Shown here in pieces: positions 6,768 through 15,133 of a stretch of DNA of 64,000 nt. This DNA comes from Allorhizobium undicola ORS 992 = ATCC 700741 (GTDB lineage Bacteria; Pseudomonadota; Alphaproteobacteria; Rhizobiales; Rhizobiaceae): positions 248,001 through 312,000 of the forward strand of contig NZ_JHXQ01000003.1 of assembly GCF_000621665.1 (NCBI RefSeq), in the 5' to 3' direction. The translations under genes and the position numbers were made by a program. The notes below the pieces were generated by a model. That model saw only the letters and a program-made list of their open reading frames with translations. It searched no databases and was not told the DNA's origin. The first letter of the stretch is position 1. Each line of letters opens with the position of its first letter.

Positions 6768-7730
6768 ATGACCAGCATCATGACCAATTCGGCCGCCATG
6801 GCGGCGCTGCAAACCCTCCGTTCGATCGACCAGAACATGCAGACCACGCAGGCCCGGATTTCCTCGGGCTACAAGGTCGAAACGGCTGCCGATAACGCCG
6901 CCTACTGGTCGATTGCAACGACCATGCGCTCAGATAATCAGGCACTTCAGACGGTGCAGGATGCCTTGGGGCTTGCAGCTTCCAAATCGGATACCGCCTA
7001 TACCGGACTCGAATCAGCCGTTGACGTCGTCAGCGAAATCAAGAGCAAGCTGGTGGCTGCGCGCGAACCGGGCGTGGACAAGGAAAAGATCAACGCTGAA
7101 ATCAGCGAACTCAAGAACCAGCTCGAATCGATTGCCGAATCGGCCTCCTTCTCCGGCGAGAACTGGTTGTACAACGAGGAATCGACCGATCCCGGCACCA
7201 AGGAAATGGTTGGCTCCTTCAACCGCGCCAGTGATGGCAGCGTGTCGGTGACAACGTTGAAGTTCAATACCGAAAATTCGGTGTTGATTGACACTTATAA
7301 TGCCGAACGCGGTATCCTGACCCGCTCGACTTTGGCCACCTACAGCACAGGCACGACGACCACCACGGGTTCCTACTATCTGCTGAATGCCGATTCGACC
7401 ACGAGCAGCTCGGCCACCGAAATCACCCTGACCACCAGCATGAGCGATGCCGATCTCGATGGCATGATTTCCGCCGTCGATACCATGTTGCAGACGCTGA
7501 CCGATTCGGCCTCGACACTGGGTGCGATCAGCAGCCGTATCGACATGCAGAACAACTTCGTCGCCGACCTCAGCGATACGATCGAAACCGGCGTGGGCCG
7601 ACTGGTCGATGCCGACATGAACGAGGAATCGACCAAGATCAAGGCGCTGCAAACCCAGCAGCAACTGGGTATTCAGGCCCTGTCGATCGCCAATACCAAT
7701 GCGGAGAGCATTCTCAAGCTCTTCCAGTAA
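6768..7730 (+). CDS. flaC: Flagellin, fourth tandem copy (FlaC)
   Basis: 320 residues, starting MTSIMTNSAAMAALQTLRSI and ending ALSIANTNAESILKLFQ. It is clearly the most divergent of the four in the centre but keeps the D0/D1 terminal helices and the motif GRLVDADMNEES. Chosen start ATG 6768 with GGATGGGGCA upstream; an in-frame ATG at 6756 lies inside that signal. It could be a minor or tip-localised filament subunit, but this cannot be read from sequence. A stem GCCCGCG/CGCGGGC at 7747-7769 follows without a T run. Confidence 0.93.
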   Translation: MTSIMTNSAAMAALQTLRSIDQNMQTTQARISSGYKVETAADNAAYWSIATTMRSDNQALQTVQDALGLAASKSDTAYTGLESAVDVVSEIKSKLVAAREPGVDKEKINAEISELKNQLESIAESASFSGENWLYNEESTDPGTKEMVGSFNRASDGSVSVTTLKFNTENSVLIDTYNAERGILTRSTLATYSTGTTTTTGSYYLLNADSTTSSSATEITLTTSMSDADLDGMISAVDTMLQTLTDSASTLGAISSRIDMQNNFVADLSDTIETGVGRLVDADMNEESTKIKALQTQQQLGIQALSIANTNAESILKLFQ

Positions 7731-8206
7731 ATTGCTCAGCAACCTGGCCCGCGTGGCAAAGGCGCGGGCGTCCTTTCCGGGCAGGGAAGGGGCAAAATCA
7801 GGTGGCAGTTTCCTTTCGAAATTCTGCCATGCCGCCGGTCATCGGCATCTGGTGGAACTGTTGGACCGCGCAACTGCCCTGGCGCGGTCCAACGCCGTTC
7901 TGGCATCGGACCAGGAAGGCCAGTTCCGAAAGTTAAGAAGTGTTTACCGCATTCGAATAACCTTCGCGCAAGTTTGCCTCCCTAGTTTCGCAGACAACGG
8001 CCTGTCCTTTCTTGGCAATTGCACGGGAATGCAGGCGAGGCATCGCGCTTGAAGCGATCGATGCCGGAAGCCAGGACCCGGAAGCAAGGTGCAGGTCCGG
8101 TTTAACGCACCATGCTCCAACGGCCGGATGGACCGCGGCCGGGGTTATTCGAAATCGAACGAGGCTGGTCATTGTCCATGACGCCTTTTGCCAGGGATAT
8201 TCCGTG
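7731..8206. other. 476-base region between flaC and the FliH-like gene
   Basis: No convincing gene is seen. The region holds several perfect stems: GCCCGCG/CGCGGGC (7747-7769), an eleven-pair stem GTTGGACCGCG/CGCGGTCCAAC (7860-7893) with a 12-base loop, and GGCATCG/CGATGCC (8039-8065) with an inner CGCTT/AAGCG. It probably contains the flaC terminator and the promoter and leader of the motB operon. An in-frame extension of the downstream gene to 8012 exists but lacks typical protein features. Confidence 0.5.
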
Positions 8207-8854
8207 ATGAGCATGACGCTTGCGCATTATCTGAAGGATTTTTCAGCGCCTGAGCCGCCACCGCTGTCGCTGGATGAGGGGGCCTTCGGCGATCTCTCCT
8301 TCGAGGATGACGCACCTCTGCTGGAATTGCCGCAACCCGACCCGGTGGATATCGAGGCCGAGCGGGCGCAGGCTCATGCGGAAGGTTACGAGGCGGCAAC
8401 GCGAGAGCTCAGTCACAAACACGCCGGCGAGATGCTCGCACTGGAAGAGGCCCATCAGCAGGCGATGCGCGAGCTGATGGAAAAGCAGGCCGAGCTTCTC
8501 TCTAGCAATCTGGCGACTGGTCTGGAAAAGCTGGTTTCCGCTCTGGCCGCAAGCATCGGGGAACAGGCCGTCACGGCCATTGCGCCCTTTTTGTCCGATC
8601 TCTTGCGGGAAAAGGCCGTCGCAGACCTCGCGGCGCTCATTCAAATGGCCATCAATGAAGGCGAGGCTGGCCTGATAACCGTTCACGGTCCGGTGCGGCT
8701 TTTCGATCTTCTGAAGGCGAAGATGCCCGATCATCTGGAAATGCTTCGTCATGTCGAGGCCGACGACCTCGATCTTTCCGTTGATGTTAACGATAGTGCG
8801 CTGGTGACACGCATCTCGGCGTGGACCGCGAGCTTGAAGAAAGTTCTGGAATGA
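8207..8854 (+). CDS. FliH-like flagellar assembly protein upstream of motB
   Basis: 215 residues. The N-terminus has a conserved-looking MTLAHYLKDF, then an acidic/proline segment. Residues of about 50-105 are a charged coiled coil (AERAQAHAEGYEAATREL and following), and the C-terminal half is a mixed domain. This matches the architecture of FliH, which regulates the export ATPase FliI, but similarity is weak by eye and rhizobia list this as a conserved protein next to motB. The ATG at 8207 has AGGGA nine bases upstream, and a longer in-frame start at 8012 is rejected. It overlaps motB by four bases (ATGA). Confidence 0.6.
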   Translation: MSMTLAHYLKDFSAPEPPPLSLDEGAFGDLSFEDDAPLLELPQPDPVDIEAERAQAHAEGYEAATRELSHKHAGEMLALEEAHQQAMRELMEKQAELLSSNLATGLEKLVSALAASIGEQAVTAIAPFLSDLLREKAVADLAALIQMAINEGEAGLITVHGPVRLFDLLKAKMPDHLEMLRHVEADDLDLSVDVNDSALVTRISAWTASLKKVLE

Positions 8855-10155
8855 GTGACGCCGAAAACCACCACCACGGCAAGAATGAGATCATCATCAA
8901 GCGCCACGCCGGTGGCGATCATGGTGGCCATCACGGCGGCGCGTGGAAGATTGCCTATGCCGACTTCATGACGGCGATGATGGCATTCTTTCTGGTCATG
9001 TGGCTGGTCAATGCCGCCAATGAAAAGACCAAGGCATCGGTCGCCAGCTATTTCAATCCCATCAAGCTTGCGGATGAAAAACCAACGGCCAAGGGCGTGA
9101 AAAAGCCGGTCGATCAGGCAGAGGGCGAAGAGCAGAAGGAACGTTCCAAGATCAAGGAGCAGGATGAAACGGTGGGCAAGGCTGCCGCGACCGGCGAGGA
9201 CATGACCTCGACTTCCGGCGACAAACCGCTTTATTCAGAGGCCGATCTTTTCGAAAATCCCTATTCCGTTCTTGCGGAAATTGCTCAGGAAGTCGGGCAG
9301 CAGGCCAATGTCAGCGCCAAGGGCGAGGGCGGGGCAAGCGACTCCGGGCCTTCGACCGGCGCTTCCGGCGGCGAGGCTTATCGCGATCCTTTCGATCCGG
9401 ATTTCTGGAGCAAGCAGCTTGCATCGCCGCGCAATCAGCAGGCAATGGCGGCTTCGCAGGACAGCCAGGCACAGGCGGCAGCGGCCGAACAGGCCAATCA
9501 GGCGCAATCCCCTTTCGAATTCAAGGCTGATGGCACAGTACAAAAGGTCGAGGCCTCCGAGCCGCCGGTGCCCACCGAGCAGCAGGTCGCCATGGCTGTG
9601 CCAAAGCCCCGCCCCGACAACGCCGCAGCGGATGCAAAGACCGGCCAGAGCGATAAGCAGGACGCAGGCAAGCAGGCCGAACAACAGGCGGAAAAGCAGG
9701 CGGAAGAGCTGAAGAAGCAGATCGAGGCGGACATCGCCGGCGTTTCCGGCAAGCTGGCGGAAGGGTTGACGGTAACGCCCGCCGAAGGTGGCCTGCTGGT
9801 GACATTGAGCGACCAGAGTGAGCAACCCATGTTCGACGTCGGTTCGGCTGTTCCGCGCAAGGAAATGGTGCTGGCCATGGAAAAGATCGGCCGTCTGCTG
9901 GCCGCGCGCTCTGGCGCCGTGCTGATTAGAGGCCATACGGATGCCCGCCCTTTCAAGGCGAAGGACAAGGACAATTGGAGCCTTTCGATGGATCGCGCCC
10001 ACGCGGCCTATTACATGCTGGTGCGCGGTGGTCTTGATGAAAGCCGGATCAAGCAGGTCTCGGGCTTTGCCGATCGCAGGCTTTTGAAGCCGGACCAGCC
10101 TATGGCCGATGCCAATCGCCGTATCGAAATCCTCGTGCAGGGCGGTGAAGGATAA
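8851..10155 (+). CDS. motB: Flagellar stator protein MotB
   Basis: 434 residues. A His/Gly-rich cytoplasmic tail precedes the transmembrane helix YADFMTAMMAFFLVMWL, in which Asp38 is the proton-binding residue. A plug region, a long low-complexity Ala/Gln/Lys linker (about residues 85-300) and a C-terminal OmpA-type peptidoglycan-binding domain (LIRGHTDARPF, NWSLSMDRAHAAYYML, GFADRRLL) follow. It forms the proton-driven stator with MotA, whose gene is not in the window. The protein is longer than enteric MotB (about 300) because of the linker, as in other rhizobia. It is preceded by the FliH-like gene (overlap) and followed three bases later by motC. Confidence 0.96.
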   Translation: MSDAENHHHGKNEIIIKRHAGGDHGGHHGGAWKIAYADFMTAMMAFFLVMWLVNAANEKTKASVASYFNPIKLADEKPTAKGVKKPVDQAEGEEQKERSKIKEQDETVGKAAATGEDMTSTSGDKPLYSEADLFENPYSVLAEIAQEVGQQANVSAKGEGGASDSGPSTGASGGEAYRDPFDPDFWSKQLASPRNQQAMAASQDSQAQAAAAEQANQAQSPFEFKADGTVQKVEASEPPVPTEQQVAMAVPKPRPDNAAADAKTGQSDKQDAGKQAEQQAEKQAEELKKQIEADIAGVSGKLAEGLTVTPAEGGLLVTLSDQSEQPMFDVGSAVPRKEMVLAMEKIGRLLAARSGAVLIRGHTDARPFKAKDKDNWSLSMDRAHAAYYMLVRGGLDESRIKQVSGFADRRLLKPDQPMADANRRIEILVQGGEG

Positions 10156-10158
10156 GCC

Positions 10159-11436
10159 ATGAGGCGTAGCCGGACATCTCTGCGCACGGGATTGCTCATG
10201 CTGGCTCTGGCTGGCGCGTCTCCCGTGGGGGCCGCCCAGGAGGAGGAGCGCCTGCCGCCCTATCTCATGATGCGCTCGCTCGAATATGTGCAGGATCTTG
10301 TCGCACAAGGCGACCATTCCGCAGCCGAGATGCAGCGGTTCGTGTTGTCGCGGCTGGATAAGCGGCTGCGCGAGGCCGACGGGCAGACCTTCGATGATCC
10401 ACGCAATGTCGATGCCGCGCTGATCTACGCGATGAGCGGCGGCAATCCGGCAACGCTCGATTACCTCGTGGCCCGCGACGTGGATGGCCGTTTCGACAAC
10501 CGCGTGACGGATGTGCTGCGCAAATATCTGGGTGGCAAGGGCGTGTTGATGACCGGCACCATTGCCGATCTGCTCCCGATCTACAAGAACAGCCGTATCG
10601 CGCCTTACCTTGCACTCGTCGCGGGCAATGTCACCATTGCCAAGGATCCCGCAAAGGCGCTGCAATTTTACGATTGGGCGCGTCTGACCGCGCCTGGCAC
10701 GATTGTGGAGGAGGCGGCGTTGCGGCGTTCCCTTTCCATAGCGCTGGAGACCGGCAAGACCGAGCCTGCAATGGTTTACGCCAACCGTTATGCGCGGCGT
10801 TTTCTCTACTCACCCTATGCCAGCCAGTTTGTCGATCTGTTCGTGCAGCTTGTCGTGGATCATGACGGCACGCTCGATCAGGGCGCCGTGCTGGAAACGG
10901 CGGGTGTCATGGATCCGGCGCGCCAGCGCGAGGTTTTCCTGCGCATTGCACGCCGGGCAGCCATTGGCGGCAAGGTGGAACTGGCGCGAAAGGCTGCCGA
11001 TCTTGCCAATCAGGTCAGTGGATTGCCGGGAGATGGCAGCCCGCAAGCCCTGCTCTATGGCGGTGTTGCGCGCCTGCCGACACAGGATGTGAAATCCGCT
11101 CTTCAGGCCATGAGCGATTTGAAGCCGGAGCAATTGCCGGAGGCCGACAGGCCGCTGCTCGATGCAGCCCGCGCGGTGGCTGCGGAAATCGTTCGCCTGC
11201 CGACAGCGCCCGAAAACAAATTGCCAGCGGTTGCGCCCCCGCCGCAGGCCGAGACAAACGAGCAGCAGAGCCCGCTTGGCGCTGCGGCAGCCAATCTTGC
11301 GCCGCCAGCGCCATCCGGCCAGCCAGCCGGGCAAAAACAGGTTGCAGCAGATGACCCTCTGGGCAGCTTTGTCACCGATGGTCGGGCCAAGCTTCAGGCC
11401 ATAGATAAATTACTGAACGGGGAGGGGGTAAACTGA
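10159..11436 (+). CDS. motC: Periplasmic motor protein MotC
   Basis: 425 residues. A signal peptide (about residues 1-25, ending in VGAAQ) directs it to the periplasm. Residues 31-50 read LPPYLMMRSLEYVQDLVAQG; the body is helical with repeated Ala-rich helices, and the end is a Pro/Ala/Gln-rich tail. It matches rhizobial MotC, a periplasmic protein required for motor rotation that interacts with MotB and depends on MotE for folding in S. meliloti. The gene starts three bases after motB, and its stop shares one base with the motD start. Confidence 0.9.
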   Translation: MRRSRTSLRTGLLMLALAGASPVGAAQEEERLPPYLMMRSLEYVQDLVAQGDHSAAEMQRFVLSRLDKRLREADGQTFDDPRNVDAALIYAMSGGNPATLDYLVARDVDGRFDNRVTDVLRKYLGGKGVLMTGTIADLLPIYKNSRIAPYLALVAGNVTIAKDPAKALQFYDWARLTAPGTIVEEAALRRSLSIALETGKTEPAMVYANRYARRFLYSPYASQFVDLFVQLVVDHDGTLDQGAVLETAGVMDPARQREVFLRIARRAAIGGKVELARKAADLANQVSGLPGDGSPQALLYGGVARLPTQDVKSALQAMSDLKPEQLPEADRPLLDAARAVAAEIVRLPTAPENKLPAVAPPPQAETNEQQSPLGAAAANLAPPAPSGQPAGQKQVAADDPLGSFVTDGRAKLQAIDKLLNGEGVN

Positions 11437-13118
11437 TGGGCACCACGATTTCGGTTGGCACGACGGGCTTTACCGCCAGCAGCTACAGCCCGCGGGCAAC
11501 GGACAAGACATCCACGGGCGATGATTTCGTCACTGCGCTCAAGCAGACGGGCGATAAGGATGAAGTAAAGGACGCCGCGAGCGACGATGACGACAGCGGC
11601 AAGGATACCCGCGCCGCGTCGGATGACAGTGATGCTCCGGCAAAAGCGAACCGTTCCGGCGATAATGATCGATCCGCTCCTGTCAAGAAAGTCGCGGCGG
11701 ACACGAGCGACCAGAAGGATGACAGTTCTTCCACGCAGGACAGCAGCCCGGCCACGGACAGTTCCGACGAGACCACCACCGGCGCCTCGACAACCACCGA
11801 TACGACGGCAGATCTTGCCGATGCCACTGCCGTGCTGAAAAAGCTCGTGACGCAGGCGGCCATCGAAAGTGACGCCTTGAAGCAGCAAGCGGCGCAAGAC
11901 CAGCAGGCGGCAAGTGCAGGTGATGAGGTTTCCACCACGCTTGCCAATCTGCAAAGCCAGCCTGACGCCAACGCCGCCAAAGTGGAGCAACCCTCGATAC
12001 CTGTCACGGTCAATACTGTGGCGGCACAGACGCTACAGGCGCAGACAGGCCTTGCCGACGAGGCCGCTGCCTTTACGGCCGCTAAAACAGTTGCCAGCAC
12101 GGCGAAAGAAGGTGAGACAACCACCTCCTCCAAGACCGATGAAAAAGCGTCGGGCGACACGCAGGGCAAGACGGACACCGCAAGCGATGCCCTTTCCCTG
12201 TTGAATGAATTGTCCACCGTTGCGCCAGCGCCGACGGCCGCTCAGACCACGCAGACAAATGAAGCGTCGCAGTCCGTCGCAGAGCCGCAATCCAAGGCTG
12301 CATCTGTTCTGCCATCAGCAACGGCTGTCCCGGACACGACCGCCGATCTTGCGACGTCCGATACGACACCCGATAGCCAGGGTAGTGACGGTGCCGCCGA
12401 TGTCCTCAATCTGATTTCTACGGCCAAGTCATCGACGGCGGGCCTTACGGCGGTGGATGTCGATGCGTCCGTTCATGTCGATAGCGACGTTTCGGTGCAG
12501 CCGATCAACCTGGAAGTGCTCAGCTCGCAGCGCATGATCGCCCCGGTGAACACGAGCAATGGCGCGAAAATCGCCGCGGCGCTGGTGGGCGATGGCCAGC
12601 AGATCAACAGCACAGCCAACACCGATGGCTTGCAGAAGCTCAATTCCGAAAGCTCATCCACGGACCGGACGCTGAACACGCTGAAGGTGAAGATGACGCC
12701 CGAAAGCCTGGGCAGCGTGACGGCAACCATGAAGCTGACCGGCGGACAGCTCAGCGTCAGCCTCGTCGTCGAGACGGCGGCTGCTTACCGGCAGTTGCAT
12801 GACGATCAGAGCGAAATCGTCAAGACGCTCAAGGCACAAGGGTTCGCCGTGGATCAGGTGCAGATCAGCCTGTCCTCGGTCAGCAGCTCCAGCGACACGA
12901 GCCAGAGCAACAATCAGAACCAGAATCAGTCCAATGGCCAGCAGACGATGCAGAACGGCGGCAATTCCAGCCAGAACGGAAGCCGCCAGACACAGCAGCA
13001 AGGTGTCTTCTACGAGCGGACCGCAGGAGGTATGGGCGATGATACGTTCTCGGGCGATACGGCCGGCTCTGGCAGCGCTGCTGGCGGCTCTCGCAGCACT
13101 TCCGGCCTCTATCTGTGA
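11436..13118 (+). CDS. motD: MotD, flagellar hook-length control protein (FliK equivalent)
   Basis: 560 residues. The first 380 or so are low-complexity, very rich in Thr, Ser, Asp and Ala. The C-terminal FliK-type domain contains LKVKMTPESLGSVTATMKL, then LSVSLVVETAAAYRQL and LKAQGFAVDQVQISL, followed by an Asn/Gln/Ser-rich tail. MotD of rhizobia was first named as a motility gene and later recognised as the hook-length ruler and substrate-specificity switch. The ATG overlaps the motC stop by one base, with GGGGAGGGGG upstream. Its last 80 bases overlap the transglycosylase gene in another frame. Confidence 0.88.
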   Translation: MGTTISVGTTGFTASSYSPRATDKTSTGDDFVTALKQTGDKDEVKDAASDDDDSGKDTRAASDDSDAPAKANRSGDNDRSAPVKKVAADTSDQKDDSSSTQDSSPATDSSDETTTGASTTTDTTADLADATAVLKKLVTQAAIESDALKQQAAQDQQAASAGDEVSTTLANLQSQPDANAAKVEQPSIPVTVNTVAAQTLQAQTGLADEAAAFTAAKTVASTAKEGETTTSSKTDEKASGDTQGKTDTASDALSLLNELSTVAPAPTAAQTTQTNEASQSVAEPQSKAASVLPSATAVPDTTADLATSDTTPDSQGSDGAADVLNLISTAKSSTAGLTAVDVDASVHVDSDVSVQPINLEVLSSQRMIAPVNTSNGAKIAAALVGDGQQINSTANTDGLQKLNSESSSTDRTLNTLKVKMTPESLGSVTATMKLTGGQLSVSLVVETAAAYRQLHDDQSEIVKTLKAQGFAVDQVQISLSSVSSSSDTSQSNNQNQNQSNGQQTMQNGGNSSQNGSRQTQQQGVFYERTAGGMGDDTFSGDTAGSGSAAGGSRSTSGLYL

Positions 13119-13641
13119 GCGTGCGGAGGCGTCGGCTCCAAGCGGCGCCTCTTCTGGCGCCTGCGAGCGAGAGATCCAGGCGGCGGCCAACCGATATGGC
13201 ATTCCGGAAGGTATTCTCTACTCGGTCGGTTTGACGGAAACAGGCCGGAAAGGTTCGCTCCAGCCATATGCCCTAAATATTGAGGGGAAAGCTGTTTTTG
13301 CCACTTCGGTCGATGAGGCGCTGGCAATTTTCCGACAGGCCAAACTTCAGGGCGCAAAGCTGATTGATGTGGGATGTATGCAGATCAATCATTATTTTCA
13401 CGGCGAAGAATTTCATAATGTGCAGGAAATGTTCGAACCCCATCTCAATGTCGATTACGCTGCACGCTTTCTTCTTGCCCTGCACAAGCGCCACGAAACC
13501 TGGACCATGGCGGTAGCAAGATACCATGCCGGCCCCAACAACAACCCCGCTCAAAAGGAATATGTGTGCCGGGTTATCGCCAATCTCGTCGCGACAGGTT
13601 ACGGAAACTGGACTCCCAATGCGTGGGGTTTCTGTCAGTAA
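13039..13641 (+). CDS. Flagellar lytic transglycosylase (SltF-like)
   Basis: 200 residues. ATG 13039 is chosen because AGGAGG lies eight bases upstream and the next 33 residues form a signal peptide (MIRSRAIRPALAALLAALAA). The mature part is an SLT domain: YGIPEGILYSVGLTETG places a Glu as the likely catalytic acid, and VGCMQINHYFHGEEF and VARYHAG are family motifs. It would cut peptidoglycan to let the rod through; the rod-binding protein at 24161 has no muramidase domain, so a separate enzyme is needed, as with SltF in other alphaproteobacteria. The first 80 bases lie inside motD in a different frame. Confidence 0.8.
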   Translation: MIRSRAIRPALAALLAALAALPASICERAEASAPSGASSGACEREIQAAANRYGIPEGILYSVGLTETGRKGSLQPYALNIEGKAVFATSVDEALAIFRQAKLQGAKLIDVGCMQINHYFHGEEFHNVQEMFEPHLNVDYAARFLLALHKRHETWTMAVARYHAGPNNNPAQKEYVCRVIANLVATGYGNWTPNAWGFCQ

Positions 13642-13923
13642 ATACAACCGTTGGGCGATTTACTGCCTTTCTGCCGCCAAAATCATAATATGCAAATAAG
13701 CTAAATCCTGGAGCGTCTCCGCTCCGGAAGGCAAGCGTGTGTTAACTTTTTCCACCAAATAATTGTGCCATCATTTTCCTTATGCCACTAAATATAGTGC
13801 AAATCAGGAGACTATGGTTAATCAACTATTAATACCTATCATTAATTTTCAGTAGTTGTCGCTGAGGCCTCCGATTCGTACCCATGGGTTGTTGAAACAC
13901 CACACTGATTCGGAGGCGGACGA
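13642..13923. promoter_or_regulatory. rem promoter and leader
   Basis: The 282 bases before rem are AT-rich and hold a stem GGAGCG/CGCTCC near 13711-13726 (possible end of the mot operon). CAACTA and TAGTTG flank paired ATTAAT motifs at about 13818-13858. Closer to the gene, GCCTCCGA (13867-13874) is exactly complementary to TCGGAGGC (13910-13917), which contains the Shine-Dalgarno sequence of rem (ATG 13924). Translation of rem could therefore be closed by an eight-pair helix with a 35-base loop. Binding sites for VisNR or MucR, the known regulators of rem in S. meliloti, could not be recognised. Confidence 0.5.
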
Positions 13924-14595
13924 ATGATCGTAGTGGTTGATGAGCGCGAGCTCGTTAAAGATGGGTATACGTCCCTGTTTGGGCGTGAAGGCATACCTTC
14001 GACCGGGTTCGACCCGGTTGAATTCGGAGAATGGGTCGCTTCGGCGGCCGAGGCGGATATTGCCGCCGTTGAAGCATTTCTGTTGGGGCAGGGCGATCGC
14101 AGCGGTGATCTGCCGCGGGCAATTCGTGACCGCACCTCGGCGCCGGTCATTGCAGTATCGGATCAGCCTTCCCTGGAGGCGACGCTGGCGCTGTTCGACA
14201 GCGGCGTTGACGATGTGGTGCGCAAGCCCGTTCATCCCAGAGAGATCCTGGCGCGGGCAGCGGCTATCCGCCGTCGTTTGAAGGCGATTGCGAATTACAC
14301 GGAAATCGGTGCCATCCGGGTTTTTTCCGATGGTCGCGATCCTGAAATCAGCGGTGAAATTTTCCCCTTGCCGCGCCGCGAGCGCCGCATTCTGGAATAT
14401 TTGGTCGCCAATCGCGGACGGCGTGTTTCCAAGACGCAGATCTTCAATGCCATTTATGGCATTTTCGACGAGGAAGTCGAAGAAAACGTCGTGGAAAGCC
14501 ACATCAGCAAGCTTCGCAAGAAGCTGCGCAAGAAGCTGGGCTTCGATCCGGTGGATTCCAAGCGGTTCCTTGGCTACTGCATCGACTGGAGCTAA
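13924..14595 (+). CDS. rem: Rem, orphan OmpR-type regulator of motility
   Basis: 223 residues. Residues 1-115 form a receiver-like domain with the acidic pair Asp6-Glu7 and the conserved Lys101 (VVRKPVHP). Residues about 125-223 are a winged helix ([34 protein letters not shown]). At the expected phosphoacceptor position the aligned residue is Glu50, not Asp, so it probably works without phosphorylation. Rem is the growth-phase class IB activator of class II flagellar genes in S. meliloti and has no partner kinase. Its position before flgE fits. The Shine-Dalgarno sequence CGGAGGCGG is strong but may be masked. Confidence 0.9.
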   Translation: MIVVVDERELVKDGYTSLFGREGIPSTGFDPVEFGEWVASAAEADIAAVEAFLLGQGDRSGDLPRAIRDRTSAPVIAVSDQPSLEATLALFDSGVDDVVRKPVHPREILARAAAIRRRLKAIANYTEIGAIRVFSDGRDPEISGEIFPLPRRERRILEYLVANRGRRVSKTQIFNAIYGIFDEEVEENVVESHISKLRKKLRKKLGFDPVDSKRFLGYCIDWS

Positions 14596-14645
14596 AGCAC
14601 GTCGCGCAAAAGTGTGCAGCGGTTTTGCGATAACGACATGCGAAA
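14592..14645. repeat. Short palindromic intergenic element after rem
   Basis: GTCG (14601-14604), CGCAAAA (14605-14611), TTTTGCG (14623-14629) and CGAC (14634-14637) form a nested palindrome directly after the rem stop. Its wording (AGCACGTCGCGCAAAAGTG and GCGGTTTTGCGATAACGAC) is that of a common intergenic repeat of Rhizobiales, from memory. It may also act as the rem transcription end. Confidence 0.6.
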
Positions 14646-15133
14646 AAATAAAATCATGGATCGCGTACGCTGAACCTCTGTTCACCGGATGCGATACAAG
14701 CGGGGCAAGAGGCTATGCGGCAGGCGGGATGGAGAGCGAAAAGCCATCCGGCCTGCACATACGGCCCCCCTTTTTCGAAAACGGAAGCGGCGAACAGCTT
14801 CGCCGCCCGGACTGAAGAGAGGCTTTCATAAAGACGTTTTTCTTCACGACGCCTGCGGTTTTGAGCATCCTGTTCCGGGCGGCCCGCACACGTCACATTC
14901 GAATGCCCGCCCAATTTCCAGTGAGGGCATGAGGCCCTGCTTTCAATCAAGACAATCGGCACAACCATAGCGGCATCCGCCAGCTCGGCAGGCGTCGCGG
15001 CCTCGTGGCTGTGTCGGGACAAATAGACAGGCAGTATTGATGGAACAGCTAAAAATCGAAACTGTCTAATGAGCCAGCTTCACGCAAGGCCCACTCCCTA
15101 ATCTCCAGAACATGATTTAGAAGAGGACATGTT
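14596..15133. other. 538-base rem-flgE intergenic region
   Basis: Apart from the palindromic element at 14592-14645, the stretch has only weak open frames on both strands with poor composition, which I do not call. Near flgE, TAGACAG (15024-15030) and CTGTCTA (15062-15068) are a perfect seven-base inverted repeat 31 bases apart and may mark an operator or leader of the flgE operon. The flgE ATG at 15134 has GAGGAC upstream. Confidence 0.5.

Noticed and set aside
9235-10665. 476-codon minus-strand frame opposite motB and motC
   Set aside because: Opposite two well-supported genes; no domain and no start signal.
14654-15022. Small open frames on both strands between rem and flgE
   Set aside because: No ribosome binding sites, mixed composition, and both strands open at the same place.
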